Part shown: positions 1 through 5,270 of the stretch, one piece after another
Position numbering within the stretch: position 1 is the first letter of the stretch
Layout of the letters: each line of letters starts with the position of its first letter
Source: an uncultured Pseudomonadota bacterium
Lineage (GTDB): Bacteria; Pseudomonadota; Gammaproteobacteria; Methylococcales; Methylomonadaceae
Assembly: GCA_903931355.1 (NCBI GenBank)
Contig: CAIZCB010000224.1
Span: 1 to 5,270, forward strand
Length of the DNA: 5,270 nt
Direction: 5' to 3'
Made by a program: the position numbers and the translations under genes
The notes under the pieces: model-generated
Told to the model about the DNA's origin: nothing
Seen by the model: the letters and a program-made list of their open reading frames with translations, nothing else
The model's database searches: none

Positions 1-582
1 AGCTTTTTCGGCGCCAGCCATTGATAGCATAAGATGAGGTATACCATTTGAAATTAAATGCGATTGCCTAACTAGACCATCAATATCAAATACAACTTCA
101 ATATGACCAAACGCAGAGGCAGCTGATGCTATGCTTTCGTAGGGTTTATGGATTTGAGCAGAATGTGATTGTGTAGCATTAGACAAAACTTCAATAGGCA
201 AAACAACTCGATGCCTTTTCATTTGTTCGATCAAGGCTAAATCATTTTTAGTTTGATCAAAAAACAGAATATCAAAACCAATCGCTTTAGGTTTATTATC
301 AGTATCAATTAAGTCTTTGAGCAATTGGGCGTAATGCATCCTCGAAATCGGCCACCCACCCAACTGCTCAATAGTTCTATCATCTGTTGCAACAATAACA
401 ATATCATTACTTGGCGTATCATTAAATAATGATTGAACTCGATCATAAATACTATTACCTATTGGTTTCGTAACATTAGATACAATAATCAAGCTCATTA
501 ACAATAGCGTTAAAGCAATTGCAATCAACCATTCTAAAACAAACTTAGCTTTATAGGGATTTTTTGCTGAATCGTCAGCCAA
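1..582 (-). CDS. CHASE2-domain membrane sensor protein, N-terminal part (runs off left edge)
   Basis: 194 codons are visible and the frame is still open at the window edge. After a short polar N-terminus (ADDSAKNPYKAKF) comes one membrane segment at about residues 18-36 (rich in L, I, A, V), then an extracytoplasmic region with the CHASE2 pattern: DRVQSLF at 47-53, IVATDDRTIEQLGGWPISR at 63-81 and AIGFDILFFDQ at 100-110. In the family CHASE2 is a periplasmic sensor, usually followed by further membrane segments and a cytoplasmic histidine kinase, nucleotide cyclase, diguanylate cyclase or Ser/Thr kinase. That output domain lies outside the window, so the activity is unknown; the OmpR-type regulator two genes upstream makes a histidine kinase plausible (inference). 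The frame contains no ATG before the membrane segment. TTG at 580-582 is chosen because GGCGAGG lies 6 bases upstream; TTG at 586-588 or 595-597 are alternatives. It follows the FecR-like gene by 42 bases, probably in the same operon. Confidence 0.85.
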   Translation of the reverse strand, partial: MADDSAKNPYKAKFVLEWLIAIALTLLLMSLIIVSNVTKPIGNSIYDRVQSLFNDTPSNDIVIVATDDRTIEQLGGWPISRMHYAQLLKDLIDTDNKPKAIGFDILFFDQTKNDLALIEQMKRHRVVLPIEVLSNATQSHSAQIHKPYESIASAASAFGHIEVVFDIDGLVRQSHLISNGIPHLMLSMAGAEKA

Positions 583-588
583 ACTCAA

Positions 589-595
589 CCTCGCC
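589..595 (-). promoter_or_regulatory. Ribosome binding site deciding the TTG start of the CHASE2 gene
   Basis: On the minus strand GGCGAGG is followed, after the 6 bases TTGAGT, by TTG GCT GAC. This purine-rich Shine-Dalgarno-like sequence is the only good one near the open frame and supports the TTG start at 580-582 over the TTG codons further upstream, which have none. Confidence 0.55.
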
Positions 596-624
596 AATCA
601 TAGCCATTAAAAACTATTATTTAT

Positions 625-1923
625 TTAATTAACAACAATTAAATCAAAACCACCTTTTCTTTCTACTTTTGAATCAGAGCCAACCATATAATTAATTTGC
701 CACTGATATTTTCCAGCAGGTAGATTTTTGAGAATAAATTGATCTCTTTCAGCAATATTAAGCCCAGTTTTTACTATGTCTTGATAGCTATTAGCAGCAG
801 TATCAAGTTTTTGAACTCTCATAGTAATTTGTTGAAAACCATGCATATTAAAGCTAACATTGCAACGATCTGCGAGCTCAGATGCCTCTGATTTACAAAT
901 TGCATACTCACTAGAACTTCCTTGCAATCCGCTTTTGGTTAAAGCAATCCACTGATAAAAAACAGCATTAGTACTTAATTGATTTAATTCGATTTGAGGA
1001 ATGTTAACTAAGTGATCATCAGTAATTTTACTAAACGTAGCATCCGGTGAACGACGTAAAATATGACGATCTGCATTTTGGTCTGCTTGAAATTTAACTT
1101 TAAATTCAGAAGCATTAGTTTGCTTTTCAACTGCTAGAAAATTCGGTGATAATGGCAAGGTTTCGACTGCGCCAGCAACACCATCTTCAGAAATAGGCAT
1201 ACCTTGATTTTCAGTCAATGCAGCTCCAGCATCATTACTTGCCTGTCCTTTAGCAGCAACAACGCCAGTTTTAACCTCAACTTGGCTGGTATTTTTTTGT
1301 TCATCATAACCAACACGAAACTTTGTTCCCCTAACTCCCGCTAGCGCTTTAGGGGTATGAATTTCAAACGCTGCATCACCTTTGGGTCGTTTCACAACCT
1401 CAACATCAACACGACCATTCATTAATTCAAAATCAACTTTTGGTGATTTTTCTAACTCACTTTTACGTAATGTTTTAATTTTAAGTATAGTGCCAGAAAC
1501 CAAATTAATATTGGTACCTTCTTCTAAAGTCACTCCAATTTGACAGCTAGCTGGGACTTTAAGAATATCGTCTTCATTAATTACAGACCCAATTTCAAGG
1601 GTTTTAGTGCTATCGTTGACTAAAATAGCATTATTACAACTCAAGTTAGAAACTGTTGCTGTTGATAATCTATATTTCACTAATTCTCGCGGGAATAAAA
1701 TATCCTTACCGACTGGAATTGCATTAGGTTTATCTGCGTGATTAAGTTTTAAAAGCTGAGCTAAGGCATCTTTACCTTCCAGATATTTCGATGCTAAAAA
1801 AGAAAAGTTCTCGCCTTGCTTAATACTATATGTTACATAATCAGCATTATTCTTAACTGATTCCAAAGCAAATACTGAGGAATCTAGCCCTAAAAAAAGC
1901 AAAATGACAGCAGTCTTTTTCAT
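625..1923 (-). CDS. Secreted LysM and FecR-domain protein
   Basis: 432 residues. The N-terminus MKKTAVILLFLGLDSSVFA is a Sec signal peptide with probable cleavage after A19. A LysM domain follows at about 30-77 (YSIKQGENFSFLASKYL, then LLKLNHADKPNAIPVGKDILFP); LysM binds peptidoglycan or related glycans. The FecR-type domain spans about 98-225, with its hallmark TPKALAGVRGTKFRVGYD at 190-207. Residues 258-345 look like a fibronectin type III-like beta region (weak call), and a second beta-rich stretch ends the protein (LPAGKYQWQI at 401-410). Four cysteines, C96, C127, C343 and C354, could form two disulfides in the periplasm. Classical FecR is an inner-membrane anti-sigma regulator; this protein has no cytoplasmic N-terminal anti-sigma part, no internal membrane segment and no sigma factor beside it, so iron signalling is not supported. 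The start is ATG with AGGA 8 bases upstream (1932-1935). It lies 20 bases behind the response regulator and 42 bases ahead of the CHASE2 gene, suggesting a periplasmic accessory of that sensor (inference). Confidence 0.88.
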   Translation of the reverse strand: MKKTAVILLFLGLDSSVFALESVKNNADYVTYSIKQGENFSFLASKYLEGKDALAQLLKLNHADKPNAIPVGKDILFPRELVKYRLSTATVSNLSCNNAILVNDSTKTLEIGSVINEDDILKVPASCQIGVTLEEGTNINLVSGTILKIKTLRKSELEKSPKVDFELMNGRVDVEVVKRPKGDAAFEIHTPKALAGVRGTKFRVGYDEQKNTSQVEVKTGVVAAKGQASNDAGAALTENQGMPISEDGVAGAVETLPLSPNFLAVEKQTNASEFKVKFQADQNADRHILRRSPDATFSKITDDHLVNIPQIELNQLSTNAVFYQWIALTKSGLQGSSSEYAICKSEASELADRCNVSFNMHGFQQITMRVQKLDTAANSYQDIVKTGLNIAERDQFILKNLPAGKYQWQINYMVGSDSKVERKGGFDLIVVN

Positions 1924-1943
1924 AAAAAATATCCTAAAATATA

Positions 1944-2645
1944 CTACACAATTTCAACTAATCGATAACCAAAACCATGTATAGAAACTAATCTGATTTT
2001 TTCAGAATCAGCACCTACTTTCAACTTACGACGAATAAATGTCACGTGAACATCTAAAGTTCTGGTTGATTCACGACCAAAATCTTGATTTTCTTTCCCC
2101 CAAACTTTGATTAATATTTGTTTTCTTGATAATGGTGAATCAAAATTACAAAATAAAAAGTAAGCCAAATCAAATTCTTTCTCTGATAAAACAACAATAT
2201 TGTCGTCAAATCGAACACTGCGAGAAGAGTCATCAAACACATAACCTTTAATCTCATGCGGAAAGGTATGTGTAACTTCTGGATAAGCTCGTCTAGCTAA
2301 TGCATTGATTCTAGCCAGCAACTCTTGGGGACGAACAGGCTTTACACAATAATCATCAGCCCCTGATTGCAAGGCAGCCACCACATCAATCTCATCTTGA
2401 TTGGATGTTAAAAAAATCACAGGATGACTACTAGCCAAATCAATTCGGATGTATTTTAGAACATCCAACCCTGTCAATTTAGGCACATTCCAGTCTAAGA
2501 CAAACAGATCAAACCGTTGTTTATTAAGTGCTTTTGTTATTTGCATCCCATCTTCAAACACAGTCACTTCATGTCCAGCTTTGATCAACAAAGACCGGAG
2601 ATATTCTGAAAGGATTTCTTCATCTTCAAGAACAGCTATATGCAT
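1944..2645 (-). CDS. OmpR/PhoB-family response regulator transcription factor
   Basis: 233 residues, the normal length for the family. The receiver domain fills about 1-120. Visible residues are the acidic pair E7/D8 (VLEDEE), phospho-acceptor D51 (FVLDWNVP), T80 (IFLTS) and K102 (CVKPVRP), so the phosphorylation site is complete. The C-terminal winged-helix DNA-binding domain is at about 135-233, with LSEKEFDLAYFL, the recognition-helix region RTLDVHVTFIRRKL and the wing IHGFGYRLVE. It should act as a DNA-binding regulator in the cytoplasm, phosphorylated by a histidine kinase; no kinase domain is visible, but the CHASE2 gene two places downstream may encode it (inference). The start is ATG at 2643-2645, giving the typical MHIAVLEDE; an in-frame TTG at 2652-2654 would add MTF. 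Neither has a clear ribosome binding site. A 72-base gap separates it from the decarboxylase gene upstream, enough for its own promoter, though no convincing one was found. Confidence 0.93.
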   Translation of the reverse strand: MHIAVLEDEEILSEYLRSLLIKAGHEVTVFEDGMQITKALNKQRFDLFVLDWNVPKLTGLDVLKYIRIDLASSHPVIFLTSNQDEIDVVAALQSGADDYCVKPVRPQELLARINALARRAYPEVTHTFPHEIKGYVFDDSSRSVRFDDNIVVLSEKEFDLAYFLFCNFDSPLSRKQILIKVWGKENQDFGRESTRTLDVHVTFIRRKLKVGADSEKIRLVSIHGFGYRLVEIV

Positions 2646-2717
2646 AAAAGTCAAAAAATAGTTGGTATATAAACAAGCTTATCATGTATTTGGTGATTTC
2701 ACGCCAGTTGTAATCAT

Positions 2718-3836
2718 TTAGCCACCCAGTTGGTGCCGATATTCTTGATACAAATAGCGCCTAATCAATTCAATACATCCTTTATGATGTTGGTAAACAT
2801 CAGGGAAATTATACCCGTTAAAACGATTAGCTTTGATAATACTGTAAGCACCAACATTGGCAAACACCAATTTAGTCCCAACGTCTGGCAGAATAGCAAA
2901 TGAATATTCACCAAATACATCACCAGCAAGACAACTTGATCCGACTAAAATAACCGACTCCTTCCCAGACTCTGAAGGATACAAAATGGGCTTAGACTGA
3001 TATTCAAACACTTCTGGATGATGATTGACGGAAGTATCTAACACCAAAATTGTTTTCCCATCACTAACAAATCGATCCAAAACAGTCGTCAATAGATAAC
3101 CTGCATTGCCGACTAAGGCTTTACCTGGCTCTAAATAAACCTCAAGTCCAAATTGTTTTTGTAATTCAAGGATTAAGCTTATTAACTCCTGTTGCTGTTG
3201 GATTTGATTATAAAGATAACCACCACCTAAATTAAGCCATTTCAAAGGATTTTGTTTAAGCAAGGGCAGTAACTTTTCGACCGTAGCCAGCAAAGGCACA
3301 AAATCTTCACGGCTAAAAACCGTATGAAAATGCACTCCCTCAATACCCTGCGGCAACACTGGCTTCAGTAACGCTAAATCAACACCCAACTTAGAATGTT
3401 GCCGACAGGGATTATACCTATCATCATCAACAAACGATAACTTAGGATTCACCCGCAAACCGGCTGAATAATCAAGCTGAACAGAATCATGCAAGCGCTG
3501 TTGCTGTGACAAGCTGTTAAAACTGATATGACTACAAAGCTGGCTAATCTCTGAAAATTCCTCGCTTCGCAAGCCCGGCGTAGTCAAATGAACACTACCG
3601 CCCTGCTCACCCAAAACGTCCCTAGCCAAACGCGCTTCAAACAAAGAACTGACCGAAAAACCATCAACCCGCCCTTTCAAAAGCTCTAACACTGCCAGCA
3701 ATGGCAAAGCTTTAATCGAATAAATGATTTTACAACCGGTCGCCTCGCGTAAGTTTTCAAGCGGTTTCAGATTCTCCAAAATCGCATCTTGATCAAACAC
3801 ATAAGCCGGACTGGTTTTTACCGCTTCAAAATCCAT
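2718..3836 (-). CDS. nspC: PLP-dependent decarboxylase, carboxynorspermidine decarboxylase (NspC) family
   Basis: 372 residues, close to the family length. NspC removes CO2 from carboxynorspermidine or carboxyspermidine in the alternative polyamine route, in the cytoplasm, using pyridoxal phosphate on an alanine racemase-like fold. Visible landmarks are the probable PLP lysine K42 (IIYSIKALP), GLRVNP at 126-131 followed by YNPC at 141-144, HFHT at 169-172, the phosphate-binding NLGGG at 202-206, EPGKA at 236-240, LDTS at 266-269 with HH after it, the catalytic cysteine C302 in SCLAGD, and the C-terminal NRFNGYNFP. Oddities against my memory of typical NspC: SIKAL where the lysine motif is usually ALKGF-like, HFHTVF in place of HFHTLCE, and EPGK in place of EPGE. 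The substrate may therefore differ, for example another diamino acid or a carboxylated polyamine. The partner dehydrogenase is not in the window. ATG overlaps the end of miaA by 11 bases, so translation is probably coupled; the only ribosome-binding-like sequence is a close AGG. G+C falls along the gene from about 45% to about 32% in the lines counted. Confidence 0.8.
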   Translation of the reverse strand: MDFEAVKTSPAYVFDQDAILENLKPLENLREATGCKIIYSIKALPLLAVLELLKGRVDGFSVSSLFEARLARDVLGEQGGSVHLTTPGLRSEEFSEISQLCSHISFNSLSQQQRLHDSVQLDYSAGLRVNPKLSFVDDDRYNPCRQHSKLGVDLALLKPVLPQGIEGVHFHTVFSREDFVPLLATVEKLLPLLKQNPLKWLNLGGGYLYNQIQQQQELISLILELQKQFGLEVYLEPGKALVGNAGYLLTTVLDRFVSDGKTILVLDTSVNHHPEVFEYQSKPILYPSESGKESVILVGSSCLAGDVFGEYSFAILPDVGTKLVFANVGAYSIIKANRFNGYNFPDVYQHHKGCIELIRRYLYQEYRHQLGG

Positions 3837-4770
3837 TCGCCTGCTGCCGACAATAATTCAACACCTGCGCTAATAAATCGCCATCTTCACTAAACAACCG
3901 TAAATCCGGCTGCTCCTTACGCAACCAAGTCAATTGCCGTTTAGCCAGCTGTCGAGTCGCAGCAATACCTTTCTCCTGCATTTCGGCAAAATCATATTCG
4001 CCCTGCAAATACGACCAAACCTGCCGATAACCCACGCAACGAATCGACGGCATAGACTCATCCAAATCACCGCGTTGCCGCAACGCCTCAACCTCATCAA
4101 TCAACCCCTGCGCCAGCATCAACTTAAACCGTTCAGCAATTTTGTCGTGCAAGCTATGACGTTGCTTAGGCTCAATAATTATTTTGGTGTAGGCATACGG
4201 TAAATCCTCGACTTCATCAGCCTGAAAAAAACTGGTCAACGGCTTACCGCTAATTTCGTAAACTTCCAAAGCTCGCTGTACCCGTTGCGGATCATTCATG
4301 TGAATTCGTGCCGCCGCCACCGGATCAACCGCCGCCAAGCGCTCATGCATCGCCTGTTTGCCGATTTCTTGTAATTGTTGATCTAAACGCAGCCTAATTT
4401 CAGGATCAGCTTCCGGCAACTGCGCCAAACCTTGAGTTAAAGCGCTGAAATACAACATCGTGCCACCGACTAAAATCGGCAATTTACCTCTGGCGGTAAT
4501 ATCAGCCATCAGCTCCAACGCCCGATTACGAAACTGGCCGGTCGAAAACGCCTCGCTGGGATCGAGAATATCAATTAAATGATGCACAATCCCGCCGCGC
4601 TCCGCCTCAGTCGGTTTCGCGGTACCAATATCCATTGCCTTAAACACCAAAGCCGAATCAACGCTGATAATCTCAGCATTCATCGCTTGCGCCATCGCCA
4701 CCGACAAAGCAGTTTTACCGGAAGCCGTCGGCCCCATCAGCAAAATCGCCGCTGGTTTGTTGTCCGCCAT
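3826..4770 (-). CDS. miaA: tRNA dimethylallyltransferase MiaA
   Basis: 314 residues, normal for the family. MiaA transfers a dimethylallyl group to N6 of A37 in tRNAs that read codons starting with U, the first step toward ms2i6A. Seen in the sequence: the P-loop GPTASGKT at 13-20; VDSALVFKAMDIGTAKP at 37-53 with catalytic D38; HHLIDILDP at 63-71; STGQFRNRA at 76-84; GGTMLYFSALTQGL at 102-115; RIHMNDPQRVQRALEVYE at 155-172, part of the tRNA- and substrate-binding region; IRCVGYRQVWSYL at 243-255; and the C-terminal TRQLAKRQLTWLR at 272-284. F43 stands where many homologues have tyrosine, a mild change. All main motifs are intact, so the enzyme should be active. The ATG start overlaps the mutL stop by one base (TAATG), with GGGG upstream, and the 3' end overlaps the decarboxylase gene. 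hfq, which often follows miaA in Gammaproteobacteria, is not here. Confidence 0.97.
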   Translation of the reverse strand: MADNKPAAILLMGPTASGKTALSVAMAQAMNAEIISVDSALVFKAMDIGTAKPTEAERGGIVHHLIDILDPSEAFSTGQFRNRALELMADITARGKLPILVGGTMLYFSALTQGLAQLPEADPEIRLRLDQQLQEIGKQAMHERLAAVDPVAAARIHMNDPQRVQRALEVYEISGKPLTSFFQADEVEDLPYAYTKIIIEPKQRHSLHDKIAERFKLMLAQGLIDEVEALRQRGDLDESMPSIRCVGYRQVWSYLQGEYDFAEMQEKGIAATRQLAKRQLTWLRKEQPDLRLFSEDGDLLAQVLNYCRQQANGF

Positions 4771-5270
4771 TACTGACCCCGCATGAAAAACTTATCCAAC
4801 TCTTGATGACTCAACGCCACCCAAGTCGGTCTGCCGTGATTACATTGACCAATCCGCTCGGTTTTTTCCATGTCGCGCAACAAGGCATTCATTTCTTCAA
4901 TACTCAACCGCCGCTTGGCTCGCACCGAACTATGACAAGCCATGGTCGCTAACACCGAATTAATGGTTTCCTGTGCTTTTTGGCTACTGCCGTGCGTCAA
5001 CATATCCGCCAAAATATCCCTCACCAATTGATCAACATCGGTTTTGCTTAACAAGGCTGGCGTCGAACGCAACACCAACGCTTGCGGCCCCGAACGATTT
5101 AACTCAAAGCCTAAATCCATAAACAAGGCTTGTTCCTGCTCACCCAAATCCGCTTCCGCCGCGCTGACTTGCAACTTAATCGGCAATAACAAGGGCTGAG
5201 AAACAATCGCCTTGCTGTGATAATGATTTTTCAAACGCTCATAAGTCACCCGTTCATGCGCTGCATGAGC
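4770..5270 (-). CDS. mutL: DNA mismatch repair protein MutL, C-terminal part (5' end off right edge)
   Basis: 166 C-terminal residues plus the stop codon are visible; the N-terminal ATPase and the linker lie beyond the window. MutL couples MutS mismatch recognition to strand incision and excision. The visible part is the C-terminal dimerisation domain. It begins AHAAHERVTYERLK, then QPLLLPIKLQVS and SGPQALVLRSTPALL, and carries ACHSSVRA at about 111-118, MNALLRDMEKTERIGQCNHGRPT at about 127-149 and the terminal LDKFFMRGQ. This is very like the C-terminus I recall for pseudomonad MutL and unlike that of E. coli. The opening residues fit the end of the endonuclease-type motif (HA, two residues, E, four residues, E), while C and HGRP in QCNHGRP match the second conserved site. 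The true start is outside; the GTG at 5247-5249 is the internal valine of HERVTYE and not a start. The stop overlaps the miaA start by one base. Confidence 0.95.
   Translation of the reverse strand, partial: AHAAHERVTYERLKNHYHSKAIVSQPLLLPIKLQVSAAEADLGEQEQALFMDLGFELNRSGPQALVLRSTPALLSKTDVDQLVRDILADMLTHGSSQKAQETINSVLATMACHSSVRAKRRLSIEEMNALLRDMEKTERIGQCNHGRPTWVALSHQELDKFFMRGQ

Noticed and set aside
2449..2661. Plus-strand open frame of 70 codons
   Set aside because: It lies antisense within the receiver domain of the response regulator, has no family signature and no convincing ribosome binding site.
2691..2706. Small inverted repeat (GTGA, two bases, TCAC) in the gap between the decarboxylase and regulator genes
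   Set aside because: The arms are only 4 bases, no T-run follows on the minus strand, and OmpR-type regulators usually bind direct repeats, so neither a terminator nor an operator is supported.
2655..2717. Possible sigma-70 promoter for the response regulator (TTACAA with a TACATG 19 bases on; TATATA at 2666-2671)
   Set aside because: Spacing or one hexamer is poor in every combination tried. A promoter here is plausible from the gap size but cannot be placed.
3189..3207. Glutamine-rich stretch (QIQQQQE, about residues 211-217) in the decarboxylase
   Set aside because: It lies in a helix-loop region after NLGGG and is too short to be a meaningful repeat.
3934..4203. Plus-strand open frame of 89 codons
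   Set aside because: It is fully antisense to the well-conserved 3' half of miaA and its residues show no recognisable domain.
4579..4776. Plus-strand open frame of 65 codons rich in R and H
   Set aside because: It is antisense to the P-loop end of miaA; the composition is what the complement of that gene would give.
5247..5249. GTG as a start codon of a 159-residue protein
   Set aside because: The frame continues upstream to the window edge as AHAAHER, a conserved MutL motif, so the GTG is an internal valine codon.
1..5270. CRISPR arrays, tRNA or rRNA genes, insertion sequences, attachment sites
   Set aside because: No regular repeats, tRNA-like cloverleaf sequences, transposase frames or terminal inverted repeats were seen; coding genes fill nearly all of the window.

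Overview
The window holds part of a gammaproteobacterial chromosome. All six genes lie on the minus strand, so transcription runs from the right edge to the left. The mutL-miaA junction and the Pseudomonas-like MutL C-terminus point to the Gammaproteobacteria. A methanotroph or another environmental lineage is a guess only; nothing in the window fixes the genus. No RNA genes, CRISPR, transposases or convincing terminators are visible.

Right part (2718-5270), metabolic and housekeeping genes. The C-terminal 166 residues of the mismatch-repair protein MutL end in a TAATG overlap with miaA, which encodes the tRNA A37 dimethylallyltransferase. miaA in turn overlaps by 11 bases a gene for a PLP-dependent decarboxylase of the carboxynorspermidine decarboxylase (NspC) family. 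The tight packing suggests one transcript. In many relatives hfq and hflX follow miaA; here the decarboxylase sits directly behind it.

Left part (1-2645), a signalling cassette. In transcription order it has an OmpR-type response regulator, a secreted protein with a LysM and a FecR-type domain, and the N-terminal part of a membrane protein with a CHASE2 sensor domain that runs off the left edge. The gaps are 20 and 42 bases. No ECF sigma factor or TonB receptor, the usual partners of FecR, is in view. A reasonable inference is that the wall-associated FecR/LysM protein acts in the periplasm next to the CHASE2 receptor, and that the regulator is the transcriptional output. The missing C-terminus of the CHASE2 protein (histidine kinase, cyclase or other) decides this.

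Base composition changes along the window: hand-counted 60-base lines give roughly 45-55% G+C in mutL and miaA, and roughly 20-43% (mostly 30-38%) in the signalling cassette. The drop falls inside the decarboxylase gene. The two halves may therefore have different histories.
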